DNA from: Nocardiopsis sp. FIRDI 009
Lineage (GTDB): Bacteria > Actinomycetota > Actinomycetes > Streptosporangiales > Streptosporangiaceae
Reading direction: 5' to 3'
NCBI RefSeq assembly: GCF_003386285.1
Contig: NZ_QPNC01000013.1
Coordinates: 1-64,000, forward strand
DNA: 64,000 nt
Under the pieces are notes generated by a model, which saw only the letters and a program-made list of their open reading frames with translations, made no database searches and was not told where the DNA came from. This document shows positions 52,132 through 61,176 of this stretch, in pieces. The number at the start of each line of letters is the position of its first letter. Position 1 is the stretch's first letter. The position numbers and the translations under genes are program-made.

Positions 52132-52701
52132 ATGCCGCGTGTGGGACTCACCCGGGACACACTGGTGTCCGCCGCCGCCGACCTCGCTGACGAGATCGGG
52201 TTCGACCACCTGACGCTCGCGGTGCTCGCGGAACGGTTCGGCGTCCGAGACGCCAGCCTGTACACGCACGTCCGGGGCCTGACCGACCTCCTGGAGAGCG
52301 TGGCCCTGCTGGCACACGACGAATGGGCCGACACCCTGGGCCGGGCGGTGGCCGGACGATCCGGCCACGCGGCCCTGACAGCCTTCGCCGACGCCTACCG
52401 GGCGTTCGCGACCGGGAATCCGGGCCGGTACGCCGCCACCCGGTACCCGGTGTCGCCCGAGAGGCTCGCCGCCTCCACCGGGGTGACGCGCATCATCGAA
52501 GCGTGTTACGCGCTACTGCGCGGCTACGACCTGGTCGAACCGGACGCCACCGACGCGGTCCGACTACTGCGCAGCACCTTCCACGGCTTCAGCGACCTGG
52601 AGGCCGTCGGCGGCTTCACCGCCGACCGCGATCTGGACGCCTCGTGGCAACGCGCGGTCAACGCACTCCACCACACCCTGACCAACTGGTCACAGATCTG
52701 A
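52132..52701 (+). CDS. TetR/AcrR family regulator
   Basis: A 189-aa repressor with HTH LTLAVLAERFGVRDASLYTH (about residues 26-45) and a TetR_C_33-like domain (WADTLGRAVAGRSGHAALTA). It precedes an alpha/beta-hydrolase gene by 19 bp, so both form an autoregulated operon under the palindromes at 52090-52125. The ligand is perhaps a hydrolase substrate. Confidence 0.92.
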   Translation: MPRVGLTRDTLVSAAADLADEIGFDHLTLAVLAERFGVRDASLYTHVRGLTDLLESVALLAHDEWADTLGRAVAGRSGHAALTAFADAYRAFATGNPGRYAATRYPVSPERLAASTGVTRIIEACYALLRGYDLVEPDATDAVRLLRSTFHGFSDLEAVGGFTADRDLDASWQRAVNALHHTLTNWSQI

Positions 52702-52720
52702 ACCCGGACAGGAACGTCTC

Positions 52721-53593
52721 GTGCCCACCAGCGCCACCCTCACCCTGAACGCCGCCACCGTGGACTACGACCGCCGTGGCCACGGTCCACCGCTGCTGCT
52801 CATCCCCGGCGGTGTGGGACACGGCGGCATGCTCGGCCAACTCGCCTCGCGCCTGGTCGACCGCTACGACGTCGTCACCATGTCCAGCCGCGTGGCCTCC
52901 ACGCAGCCCGACACCGTGTTCGGCGACCAGCACCCCGAGTCCCACGCCGAGGACGCCCTCGGCGTGATCGAGGAACTGTTCACCGAACCGCCGGTCGTGT
53001 TCGGCTTCAGCTCCGGTGCCATCACCGCCCTCGAACTGCTGACCCGCCGCCCCGGCCACGTCCGCCTCGCCATCGTCCACGAACCGCCGCTGGTCAACCT
53101 GCTGCCGGACGCCGAGCACCACCGCGCCGCGCTCGAATCAGTCCGCGCCACCGCCCGCGTCAGGGGGCTGGCCGAAGCCCAAGCGCTCATGACCGCCGCG
53201 ATGACCGCCCCCGACGGCGACACAGAGACCCCCGAACTCCGCCACACCGGCGCCTGGCTCGACGGCTACGCCGACACCGAGCCCGAACCACCCGGCCCCG
53301 CGCTGTCAGAACTCCTCACCCGCCTCGGTGAGCTTCAGCCGGTCATGCTGGAACACATCCTGGTCCCGTTCACCACCCACGAACCCGACCTGGCCGCACT
53401 GGACGCGCACTCCAGGCGGCTCGTCCCCGTGGCCGGCATCGACTCACGCGGCCAGCTGCCTTACCGGACCGCGGCCGCCCTGGCCACCCGACTCGATCTC
53501 CCCCTGACCGAACTCCCCGGAGGCCATCTCGGGCCAGTCGAACGCCCCACACAGTTCGCCGACGCGCTTAAAGCGCTCCTGGAAACACCCTGA
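52721..53593 (+). CDS. Alpha/beta-hydrolase
   Basis: A 290-aa serine hydrolase: oxyanion region LLLIPGGVGHGGML, nucleophile elbow GFSSGA, and terminal His in LPGGHLGPVERP. GTG 52721 lies 19 bp after the TetR stop. The catalytic Asp is probably in the GIDSRG or nearby segment. Such TetR-linked hydrolases often act on xenobiotics or small esters; the substrate is not known. Confidence 0.9.
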   Translation: MPTSATLTLNAATVDYDRRGHGPPLLLIPGGVGHGGMLGQLASRLVDRYDVVTMSSRVASTQPDTVFGDQHPESHAEDALGVIEELFTEPPVVFGFSSGAITALELLTRRPGHVRLAIVHEPPLVNLLPDAEHHRAALESVRATARVRGLAEAQALMTAAMTAPDGDTETPELRHTGAWLDGYADTEPEPPGPALSELLTRLGELQPVMLEHILVPFTTHEPDLAALDAHSRRLVPVAGIDSRGQLPYRTAAALATRLDLPLTELPGGHLGPVERPTQFADALKALLETP

Positions 53594-53778
53594 CCACCGG
53601 CACGGAGCGAGGCGCCCCGGACAAGGCGCCCACCAGCCCCGCCCCGGCAGGGCCAGGAGCCCTTCCGGCCAGCGGCCCGTGTCCTTCGGGCCGAAGCTCA
53701 CGTCCTGTCCGTTTCGATATGGCGAGGCGGGGGTGACCACACTCCCGTTCGGGGAGTCACAGCGCCGGACCGCCCGTG

Positions 53779-54561
53779 TCAGTCCCACCAGAAGGTCCAG
53801 ACAGGGCGGTCGACGAGGCGTTCGGCGTAGCCCCGGAGAGTGTGGGGGCTGCCGCCCTGCCAGACGTTGTCCGGGCAGAACGCGAAGTGCTCGGCGGCCA
53901 CGCGCAGCGCCCGGTCCAGGTCGGTGGGCACGGAGGCGACGCTCAGCGTCAGGGCGTCGAATCCCAGCCCCAGGACCCGCGCGCCGAAGCGGCGCTCCCA
54001 GTCGGCCACGACGGCGGCGAACGCCGCGGTGTCGTTGTCGTAGTTGAGCGGGCCGGACCATCCGCACGCGAGCAGGGCCTCCGCCCCCGAGGAGGCCCGC
54101 ACCAGGCCCAGGCGTTGCCCGGACACGTGCTCGACCAGGAGTTCGGCGCGCTCGGCGGCCGTCTCCTCGGCCGCGCCCTCCGCCAGGGACACGGCGGGAA
54201 CCGTTCCGGGCCACTTTGTGCCGAAGGGGGCGGTCTCCGGACGGGGGGCCGCCTCCTCCGTATCGGGCTCAAAGGGACTGACGTACTGTGCCCACCACCC
54301 GGCGAGGAGCTCGGCCGGATCGTGGCGGGCGAGCGGGGTGGACCGCCCGGGCGCGAACGCCTCCGTGAACCGGAGCGGGTCGCGGTCGACGTCCTCCAGC
54401 AGCAGCGGCCACCACCCCGAACGCGGGGACTCGACGAGCAGCCGGGACCACAGGCCGACCGGCGCGGGTTCGTCACTCATCCAGAAGAAGGGTTCCCCGT
54501 CGTCGGAGGCGAGCACGCGACCGGAGGGAAGCGGAACGGACAGCGACTCGTGAGGGTTCAT
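53779..54561 (-). CDS. DUF4253 domain protein
   Basis: A 260-aa cytoplasmic protein. The C-terminal about 110 residues are DUF4253: GWSGPLNYDND, VADWERRFGARVLGLGFDAL, EHFAFCPDNVWQGG and the ending RPVWTFWWD. The N-terminal part (GLWSRLLVESPRSGWWPLLL) is typical. Function unknown; it is often found near toxin-immunity genes, but none is seen here. ATG 54561 is favoured over 54570. An inverted repeat lies 40 bp upstream. Confidence 0.87.
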   Translation of the reverse strand: MNPHESLSVPLPSGRVLASDDGEPFFWMSDEPAPVGLWSRLLVESPRSGWWPLLLEDVDRDPLRFTEAFAPGRSTPLARHDPAELLAGWWAQYVSPFEPDTEEAAPRPETAPFGTKWPGTVPAVSLAEGAAEETAAERAELLVEHVSGQRLGLVRASSGAEALLACGWSGPLNYDNDTAAFAAVVADWERRFGARVLGLGFDALTLSVASVPTDLDRALRVAAEHFAFCPDNVWQGGSPHTLRGYAERLVDRPVWTFWWD

Positions 54562-54599
54562 GGCCGTCACGGTAGGGGGCCGGGCTGACGTTCCATGAC

Positions 54600-54642
54600 G
54601 TTCACCGTCAGGTCAATGGACATCACCGACCTGACGGTGAAC
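54600..54642. repeat. 15-bp perfect inverted repeat between divergent genes
   Basis: GTTCACCGTCAGGTC (54600-54614) and GACCTGACGGTGAAC (54628-54642) are perfect complements around 13 bp. TGACGTTC occurs twice immediately before (54586-54603). Located in a divergent promoter region, it may be an operator; as RNA it would form a hairpin on either strand. Confidence 0.65.
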
Positions 54643-54785
54643 GGCGCGATCGGATTCCACCGTGATCCGGCGTGGTGATGAAACCGGACGAGTCCCAGGG
54701 GTCAGTGTGTCGGGAAAACCCGAAGCGCCGAAAGCGCGGAATGCTGGTGGCCAGCGAACACCGACCGTCACCCGAGGAGGAAACA

Positions 54786-55334
54786 GTGCCCGGAATCCCC
54801 TATCTTCCCGACCACATGATCGACGCGCCGAAGGAGCCGCCACGCCTGTACCTGGGTGGTGACCGGGGCGGGTTCGAGCTGGCCAGGGTCGCCGTGGACT
54901 GGACCGACCGGGGCGGCCCCTTCGAGGAGCCCGGAGACGCGGTCACCTGGCCGCGCTCCCCCTCCGCCCCGGGGCCGGTCGTCGAGTTCGTGTTCGACAC
55001 CGCCCAGATCCCCATGCGTGTGGTGGTCTACTCCTATCCCGAGGTGGGTGCGGACGGAATCCCGGACCAGGAGAACGGCACCGAGACCCTGTGTTCCTTC
55101 GGGGATGCCTCCGGGAAGTGCTGGTATCAGGGCGGGGACGGTGACGACGTCCGCGTCGCCGTACGGGACGCGCGCCCCGGAGACCACCTGGTGATCCACG
55201 CCGCGTGGCCGGTGCTGTCAGGGGACGGAGCCCCCGGAGAGTTGGATGAGGTCTCGGCTTCCTGGCTGTGCAGGCTCAGCGGCCGCGACGGGAGGGCCGT
55301 GCGAGGTCCGGGGCATCCTCGCCCCAACCCCTGA
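54786..55334 (+). CDS. Hypothetical protein
   Basis: A 182-aa soluble protein starting at GTG 54786, with GAGGAGG 5-7 bases upstream. It is beta-rich with Trp/Gly loops (VEFVFDTAQIPMRVVVYSYP, CSFGDASGKCWYQGG) and ends with a Gly/Asp-rich tail. No family recognised. Confidence 0.68.
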   Translation: MPGIPYLPDHMIDAPKEPPRLYLGGDRGGFELARVAVDWTDRGGPFEEPGDAVTWPRSPSAPGPVVEFVFDTAQIPMRVVVYSYPEVGADGIPDQENGTETLCSFGDASGKCWYQGGDGDDVRVAVRDARPGDHLVIHAAWPVLSGDGAPGELDEVSASWLCRLSGRDGRAVRGPGHPRPNP

Positions 55335-55486
55335 CCCAGCCCTGTGGACAATCCGTCCCGCACCCGTCGGATCTCCCGTGCATGGAACGGTGACCAGCCC
55401 GGAGCGTGCCCGCACGATCCGAGGTGGGCTCCGAAAGATCTCCCCGGAGGACTTTTCTTCCAGGAGGGGATGTGGTGGCCGACTGA

Positions 55487-55855
55487 TCACCCGGCTGAGA
55501 CCTCGGCCAGGGACTCGGGGGTCGGCGCGGCGTCCCGCATGTCCTCGGGCACGGTCAGGTACCAGGCCTCCAGGGTGAGCTCGCTGAGCTCGTCTAGGTC
55601 GATCCCGTCCAGGTGGACCACCACCCAGCCGAACCCGCCCGCGGTGAACTGCACCTCGAACACCTCGGGACGTTCCGCCACGAGCGCCGCCTGCTCCAGC
55701 AGGGTCTGCTTCAACCCCACTGTGGCGGTGCGCGGCCACAGGTAGCCGAACAGCTTACCGCGCACCCGAAACGTCGTGTACTGCTCCGACTCCCCCGGCT
55801 CACAGCCCGGCAACGCCCTCACCAACCGCAGGAACCGCCCGATCTCCACACCCAT
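55487..55855 (-). CDS. MmcQ/YjbR family protein
   Basis: A 122-aa protein of the MmcQ/YjbR fold (CyaY-like): the MGVEIGRFLRLVRALPGCEP start, TTFRVRGKLFGYLWPRTA and WVVVHLDGIDLDELSEL typify the family, whose members were linked to DNA binding. ATG 55855 is favoured over 55873. Confidence 0.87.
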   Translation of the reverse strand: MGVEIGRFLRLVRALPGCEPGESEQYTTFRVRGKLFGYLWPRTATVGLKQTLLEQAALVAERPEVFEVQFTAGGFGWVVVHLDGIDLDELSELTLEAWYLTVPEDMRDAAPTPESLAEVSAG

Positions 55856-56111
55856 ACGAGCAGACAACCACACACCGACGACACATCGGTATCGGGTGAG
55901 GGCTCATGGCCGCGAGACCGGAGCCGCAGGAGCCCGGCCGCCCGCCCTCGACCGTCCGCGGGTTGGATGTCCGTCTCCTCCAGGCGCTTCCATAGCTGGT
56001 CGGGGCGGGAGACGGGGTGCCCGGCACCGTCCGGAGCGTCCGACGACGTCCGGTCGACGCGGGTGCGGACGACGCGGATCCATCTGACGTGGGCCCGCTC
56101 CCGGGGAACGG

Positions 56112-56534
56112 TCACTCCGGCAGGGCGTCGAGGTAGGCCCAGGCCCCCTCGTGGCGGGTGAACCGGCTGTGCTCGCGCAGCTCGCCCTCCCGCCCGCCCT
56201 CCCGGTACACCGCGCGGAACTCGACCGTGCCCTCGGTGTGGAAGGGGGTGCCGCCGGTGGTCCCGAGGATCTCCAGGCCGACCCAGCGGGTGCGGGGATC
56301 GAGGTCGAGGCGGTCCGGCCGGGTGTCGGGGTGCCAGCTGCGCAGGAGGTAGGTGTCGTCGCCGACCGCGAAGGCGCTGTAGCGCGAGCGCATCAGGTCC
56401 TCGGCGGTGGCGGCGGAGGCGGTCCCGGCGTGCAGGCGCCCGCAGCAGTCCTGGTAGACGGCCTCCCGCCCGCAGGGGCAGGGCTCGGCGGCGCGGGGGC
56501 GGGACGACTGGGTGCGTGGGCTGCGCTTGGACAT
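56112..56534 (-). CDS. YchJ-like (UPF0225) SEC-C motif protein
   Basis: A 140-aa protein with an N-terminal SEC-C zinc motif (PCPCGREAVYQDCCGRLHAG) and the YchJ core: DLMRSRYSAFAVGDDTYLLR, SWHPDTRP, WVGLEILG and FRAVYREGG, ending in FTRHEGAWAYLD. ATG 56534 starts the conserved frame. Role unknown. Confidence 0.93.
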   Translation of the reverse strand: MSKRSPRTQSSRPRAAEPCPCGREAVYQDCCGRLHAGTASAATAEDLMRSRYSAFAVGDDTYLLRSWHPDTRPDRLDLDPRTRWVGLEILGTTGGTPFHTEGTVEFRAVYREGGREGELREHSRFTRHEGAWAYLDALPE

Positions 56535-56663
56535 CTCCCCAGTCAAGCACGCTTCCCGGGCCGCGGAGGCGACACGCGGCGCGGGGAGCCGAACCGTACA
56601 GCTGGCCGCAACAGGCCACCGGCGAACACCCCGACGGCCGTCCGGGCTTCCTAGAGTCGGGGC

Positions 56664-56900
56664 ATGGACACCACCGAACTCACCCACCTCATCGATCGCC
56701 TCCGCGACATCCCTGACCCCGTCGAGCGCACCAGGACCGCTGCCGCCCTCATCGACGCGCTCAAAGACGCGCAGACCCGGGTCAAGGCCGTCCGCGCCGA
56801 CGCCGCCGCGGAGCTGCGGCAGGGGCGGACGCTGCGCCAGGTCGGTGAGCTGCTCGGGGTGAGCCCCGCACGCGTCGACCAGATCCTGCGCGGCAAGTAG
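56664..56900 (+). CDS. Small helix-turn-helix protein
   Basis: A 78-aa protein with a C-terminal HTH (RQGRTLRQVGELLGVSPARV, DQIL) resembling sigma-70 region 4 or DNA-binding transposon/phage regulators. TAGAGT lies 6 bases before the ATG, so transcription is probably leaderless. Divergent from YchJ gene. A terminator follows at 56925. Confidence 0.78.
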   Translation: MDTTELTHLIDRLRDIPDPVERTRTAAALIDALKDAQTRVKAVRADAAAELRQGRTLRQVGELLGVSPARVDQILRGK

Positions 56901-56924
56901 GCGCGCGAGGCTCCTGGGAGGCTC

Positions 56925-56955
56925 CTGGGAGTCCCCCTCAGCGGGGGCCTCCCAG
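56925..56955. terminator. Bidirectional hairpin
   Basis: CTGGGAG-T-CCCCC (56925-56937) pairs with GGGGG-C-CTCCCAG (56943-56955). It separates the small HTH gene (+) from the end of the MoxR operon (-). A short direct duplication of GGCTCCTGGGA precedes it. Confidence 0.75.
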
Positions 56956-57013
56956 GGCACCGGCGGGGTCCGCCCCTCCGCCCGCCCCGAACGGGCGTCG
57001 CGGGGCGGTGCCG

Positions 57014-58234
57014 TCAGCCCGGGTCACGGTCCGCGGAGGCGCCCCGGACGACCTCGCCCACGCGCACCGGCTCCACCCACGGCGGCGGGGCCGGGGCGTC
57101 GGGGCCGATGAGCGCGGCGACGAGCCGGGCCGAGACGGGTTCGTCCGGCCAGGGCGTGTGGCCGTCGGTGAGCACGACGACCACCTGCGGCCGTGCGGGC
57201 GAGGAGAGCGCCGCCCGGACACCGGCCCGCATGTCGGTGCCGCCGCCCCCGGCCAGCTCCACCTGTTCGGCGCTGGTCACCCGCGAGGCCGCCTGGACGT
57301 CGGCGTCGCAGGCCAGCACGGTCAGCCGTTCGCCGCCGACCCCGACCTGGCGCAGCACCCCGGTCACCTCGGCCAGGGCGGCGGCCAGGTCGTCCTCCCC
57401 CATGGAGCCGGAGGTGTCGATGACGACCGCGACCCGGGGCACCGGTCGCCGCAGGCTCGGCAGCACCACGCGTGGAAGGGAGGCGGAGCGGCGGGAGGGG
57501 CGGCGGTAGGTGTAGTCGGCCGCGCCGCTGGCCCAGGCGACGGCCTCGCGGACCGCGCCCGCCAGGACCGTCCGCCAGTCCACGGTCGGTTCCAGGATCC
57601 GTTCGGCCCATCGCCGCCAACCGCCGGGCACGGAGCCCCGGGACCGCTGGTGGGCGCGGATGGCCTCGGCGGTGGCGCGGCGGAGCGCGTCGGCCTCCAC
57701 CCCGGTGACGCCGCCCGCGGCGGTGCCGTCCTCCCAGTCGGCGGGATGTCCGTGGGCGCCGGATCCGCAGTCGGTGCGACGGTGGATCTGGGGCAGGCGC
57801 GGCAGGTACTCCTCGAACAGCAGCCCCTCGGGCAGGTCGAAGGCGGCGGGCAGGACCGCCCCGGAGGGTAGGTCGAGACCGTCGGCGACCAGGTCGTCGT
57901 TGATCTCGCAATCCTGGGCGATGTTGACGCGCAGCGGGTCGGCGCGGCGTGCGGCCGGGAGCCGGTCGGCCCGCCCGTGGTGGTCGCGCAGCAGGTGGGA
58001 CACCTCGTGGATCCACACCCCGGCGAGTTCGGGTACGGGGGTGGCGGCCACGAACTCCGGACGGACGTAGCACCGCCAGTGCCGGTCCACGCCCATGGTC
58101 GGCACGCGGGTGCTGGGCACCGCGGTCAGTGAGTACAGCGCCGAGGCCAGGTAGGGCCGGGCGGTGGCGGCGCGGTAGCGGGCCGCGAGCAGCTTCGTGC
58201 GGTCCAGGTCGGCGACCCGGTCGGTCGTGTCCAC
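57014..58234 (-). CDS. HExxH metallopeptidase-like protein with C-terminal VWA domain
   Basis: A 406-aa DUF2201-type protein. The N-terminal part contains WIHEVSHLLRDHH (His76-Glu-x-x-His80), a metallopeptidase-like zinc site. The C-terminal part is a VWA domain with intact MIDAS: VIDTSGSM (about residues 268-275), the GGGGTDMRAG segment and VVVLTDGHTPWPDE. Such proteins work with a MoxR AAA+ ATPase, encoded 3 bp upstream. GTG 58234 fits the operon spacing. Last gene of a five-gene unit. Proteolytic activity is not proven. Confidence 0.88.
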   Translation of the reverse strand: MDTTDRVADLDRTKLLAARYRAATARPYLASALYSLTAVPSTRVPTMGVDRHWRCYVRPEFVAATPVPELAGVWIHEVSHLLRDHHGRADRLPAARRADPLRVNIAQDCEINDDLVADGLDLPSGAVLPAAFDLPEGLLFEEYLPRLPQIHRRTDCGSGAHGHPADWEDGTAAGGVTGVEADALRRATAEAIRAHQRSRGSVPGGWRRWAERILEPTVDWRTVLAGAVREAVAWASGAADYTYRRPSRRSASLPRVVLPSLRRPVPRVAVVIDTSGSMGEDDLAAALAEVTGVLRQVGVGGERLTVLACDADVQAASRVTSAEQVELAGGGGTDMRAGVRAALSSPARPQVVVVLTDGHTPWPDEPVSARLVAALIGPDAPAPPPWVEPVRVGEVVRGASADRDPG

Positions 58235-58237
58235 GGG

Positions 58238-59413
58238 TCAGCCGCCGGTGAGCGCCCCGGACAGCCGGAGCAGGTCGAGGAAGGCGTCGATCCCCTCCGG
58301 AACCGGCCAGTCGGCGTCGCGCAGCGCCGCCAGGTCGGTGGCGGCCCGGGCGGCGACGTCCGGCGCGCCCGCGTCCACGGCCTTGGCGAGCACGGTCCAG
58401 GCCGACTCCCAGCGGCGCCGGGTCAGGTCCGACTCCACGGCCGCGACCACGGCGGTGAGGAAGGCCAGCTGCCGGTCCCCGCGTTCGGGCAGGGCGAAGG
58501 CGTCCGGGTCGGCGAGCACCCGGTCGGGGTCGGGCAGGTCGAGTTCCTCCAGGTAGGTGAGCAGCTCCAGGCCCGCGCCGTCGCCGACCGCGCCGACCAG
58601 CGCGGCGGCCAGCGCGTCCCGCCCGGTGCCGGTGGCGTGGGCGGCGGCCAGCAGCCGCAGCGCCATCTCCCAGGTGCGCGGGGACGGCCAGGCGCCGCCC
58701 CGGGCCTCGGCGTCGCCCGGCAGGTGGTGGACCAGTCCGGGGCGGGCGCTGAGGAAGCCGGAGACCGCGCCGCGGGCCCGGGCGGTCGCGGAGGGCGCGG
58801 CGGCGGGGTCGACGCGGCGGATCGGGACGGTCGGCCACACCCCGGTCATACCGCGGGCCACCACGCGGGCGTCGTGGGTCCAGTGCAGGTGGACGAACCG
58901 GTTGGCCAGCGGCGGGCTGAGGTGCCAGCCGTCGGCGGCGCTGGCGGGCGGGTTGGCCGCGGCCACGACGCGGATCGGCTCGGGCAGGGTCAGGCTGCCG
59001 ACCCGGCGTTCGAGGACGACGCGCAGCAGGGCGGCCTGGACCGCGGGCGGGGCGGAGGAGAGTTCGTCGAAGAAGACCACGCCGCGTCCGGCCCGGGACA
59101 GCCGCACCGCCCAGTCGGGCGGGGCCATGGGCACGCCGGAGGCGGCGGGGTCGTCCCCGATGACGGGGAGCCCGGAGAAGTCGGAGGGCTCGTGGACGCT
59201 GGCGATGACGGTCTCCAGCGGGACGCCGAGCCCGGCGGCGAGCTGTTCCAGCCCGGCGGACTTGCCGATGCCCGGTTCTCCCCACAGCAGGACGGGCAGG
59301 TTGGCCGTGACGGCGAGGGCCAGCGCCTCCAGTTGGACGCTGTCGGCGGGCTCGGTACGGCGGCGCGACAGCTCCCGGTTGAGGTCGTCGGCGGCGGCCA
59401 GGGGATCGGTCAC
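58238..59413 (-). CDS. MoxR-family AAA+ ATPase
   Basis: A 391-aa ATPase that, with VWA proteins, remodels or activates target proteins. Walker A is GEPGIGKS (residues 45-52), Walker B GVVFFDELSSAPPAV, sensor RVVAAANPPASAADG, and the LANRFVHLHW region with the arginine finger. GTG 59413 overlaps the upstream ankyrin gene stop in GTGA, with GGAGGA in front. Its targets may be the ankyrin and LRR proteins of the same operon. Confidence 0.9.
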   Translation of the reverse strand: MTDPLAAADDLNRELSRRRTEPADSVQLEALALAVTANLPVLLWGEPGIGKSAGLEQLAAGLGVPLETVIASVHEPSDFSGLPVIGDDPAASGVPMAPPDWAVRLSRAGRGVVFFDELSSAPPAVQAALLRVVLERRVGSLTLPEPIRVVAAANPPASAADGWHLSPPLANRFVHLHWTHDARVVARGMTGVWPTVPIRRVDPAAAPSATARARGAVSGFLSARPGLVHHLPGDAEARGGAWPSPRTWEMALRLLAAAHATGTGRDALAAALVGAVGDGAGLELLTYLEELDLPDPDRVLADPDAFALPERGDRQLAFLTAVVAAVESDLTRRRWESAWTVLAKAVDAGAPDVAARAATDLAALRDADWPVPEGIDAFLDLLRLSGALTGG

Positions 59414-61176
59414 AGTTCCTCCAGGTCGGGGTGGTCCGCCACGATCCTGTCGGCGAGCCACGACAGTTCGCGCCGCTCCCGCCAGTCGACGAGCATCGGC
59501 AGGGTGAATTCCGCGCCGTTGACCATGCCGATGACGTCGACCCGTGCGCCCGCCTCCACCAGGTCCCGGACGAGCCGCTCCGATCCGTGCTCGGCGATGG
59601 CGGTGAACAGCGGTGTGCGCTCCTCCTCGTCCAGGGCCTCGATGTCGAGCCCGGCCGCCAGCAGCCTGGGCAACAGGTCCTCGTGGTCGATCCGGTACAG
59701 CAGGTGGAGCGGGGTGCGGCCGAGCCGGTCGCACACGCACGGGTCCACCCCGGCGTCCAGGAGACGCAGGACCCCGGGGACGTCGCCGTGCTGGATCCGC
59801 CGCAGCAGGTCGCGGCGCTGGGCGCGCAGGGCCCGGGGCAGCCGTCCCCTCCCCGTCCGCCACGCCTCGCGGGCGGCGAAGCAGCCCGCGCCACGCCCGC
59901 CGAGGGCCTGGAGGGCGGCCTCGCGGTCCTCCTCCTCCCGAGTGTGCGGGAGGCGCAGTTCCCCGCCGGTGAAGGCCACCTCGTGCCACGCCCCCTGGCA
60001 GCGGATCCGCACCGGGGCGGGCGGGGTGGGCTCCGGCGGCCCCACCGGTCCGGTCGGGGCGGGGGCGGCCGGGGCGAGGGCCCCGCGCACCAGGGGGTGC
60101 AGTTCGTCGAGCGGTGTCCTTCCGTCGCGCAGCAGGTCGATGTCGGGCGACCTCTGCCAGCACACCTCAGGCAGCAGAACGGCGTCCCCGGGGGGCTGGA
60201 GGTCGTGGGGCGCGACCCGCAGCCGCGCCCGGTCCGGCCCGTCGAGGTCCACCCTGATCACGGTGCGCACGCCGTTGGGGATCCAGAACCGGTCCCCGTG
60301 GCCCGCCGCGGCCAGCCTCCGCGCCTCGGCGCCGAGCCGGACCGGGTCGAGCGGAAGGCGCCGCAGCTCCTCGACCGGGTCGACCTCGCCCTGGAGCCAC
60401 TCCTGGGTCACGGGGGCGGTGTCGACCGCCACCCCCACGGCGGCGAGGGCGGCCAGGACGTCCCCGCGTTCGTAGGTCCGGGTGACCCACTCGGTGAAGG
60501 CGGCGGGGTCGTCGCGGCCGGGGTCGGCCGAGGGCAGGTCGGCGGCCGGGCGGGGTGTGCCGTCGGGGTTGAGGAACGGCACGCGCCTCCCGTCGCCGCC
60601 CAGGCGTTCGCCCAGTTCGGCGGCGTACCGGACGTCCCACAGGTGGCGTGCGGCCGTCCAGGGGTGCTCGACGTTGCGCCAGAAGACGGCGTAGGGCCAG
60701 TCGGTGTTCAGAGCGGTCGTGAACCGGCCGCTGTGGGGGGCGGTCGCGTCGTCGAGCGTCAGCGTCAGCCGCTGCGCTCCGTGCACCGCCCAGGAGGGTG
60801 TGCCCACCACCAGGCGGGGTGCCTCCTCGGCGGTGCCGCGCGCCGACAGCACGACCGTCTGGTCGGGGACGAGCGTGGTGCGTGACCGGGCGATCCGGGG
60901 CAGGTGCCAGCGGAGCAGGTCGGGGGCCAGGTGTCGCAGATCGTCCGCCAACGCGGCGGCGAAGGCGCTCCCGTGCTCGTTGGCCACCCCGGCCAGGTCG
61001 AAGGCCACGTCCACACCCGCGGCCGCGCACGCCCCACGCCAGTCACCGGCCAGACGACGCTCCGTCGCCCGCTCGATCATCCACCCGGGTACGGCGTAGC
61101 GACGGATCGCGCGCAGCCAGGCGATCCGCTCCCGCTCCCGGGCCAGCCTCCGCGCCCGTGCCGACACGGCGTTCAT
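59410..61176 (-). CDS. Ankyrin-repeat protein A (MoxR operon)
   Basis: A 588-aa protein. Residues 1-390 are a region of unknown fold shared with the next paralog (AVPGWMIERATERRLAGDWR, FLNPDGTPRPAADLP). The C-terminal 160 residues are about four ankyrin repeats (DLLRRIQHGDVPGVLRLLDA, RLGRTPLHLLYRIDHEDLLP, RTPLFTAIAEHGSERLVRDL). ATG 61176 overlaps the paralog's stop in ATGA, with GGAGGACGG upstream. Parts of its 5' half are almost identical at DNA level with the paralog. It may be a scaffold or substrate of the MoxR/VWA machine; inferred only. Confidence 0.85.
   Translation of the reverse strand: MNAVSARARRLARERERIAWLRAIRRYAVPGWMIERATERRLAGDWRGACAAAGVDVAFDLAGVANEHGSAFAAALADDLRHLAPDLLRWHLPRIARSRTTLVPDQTVVLSARGTAEEAPRLVVGTPSWAVHGAQRLTLTLDDATAPHSGRFTTALNTDWPYAVFWRNVEHPWTAARHLWDVRYAAELGERLGGDGRRVPFLNPDGTPRPAADLPSADPGRDDPAAFTEWVTRTYERGDVLAALAAVGVAVDTAPVTQEWLQGEVDPVEELRRLPLDPVRLGAEARRLAAAGHGDRFWIPNGVRTVIRVDLDGPDRARLRVAPHDLQPPGDAVLLPEVCWQRSPDIDLLRDGRTPLDELHPLVRGALAPAAPAPTGPVGPPEPTPPAPVRIRCQGAWHEVAFTGGELRLPHTREEEDREAALQALGGRGAGCFAAREAWRTGRGRLPRALRAQRRDLLRRIQHGDVPGVLRLLDAGVDPCVCDRLGRTPLHLLYRIDHEDLLPRLLAAGLDIEALDEEERTPLFTAIAEHGSERLVRDLVEAGARVDVIGMVNGAEFTLPMLVDWRERRELSWLADRIVADHPDLEEL
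60904..61098. repeat. 195-bp tract shared with ankyrin paralog (copy 1)
   Basis: Matches 62664-62858 with one difference (60915/62675). Further shared tracts: 60481-60580 with 62241-62340 (one difference, same offset of 1760) and 60029-60093 with 61795-61859. Such near-identity inside otherwise diverged paralogs points to recent gene conversion or selection. Confidence 0.9.

Noticed and set aside
57024-59894. Long minus-strand frame across the VWA and MoxR genes
   Set aside because: It is out of frame with both real genes and has frameshifted composition (Arg/Gly/Pro).
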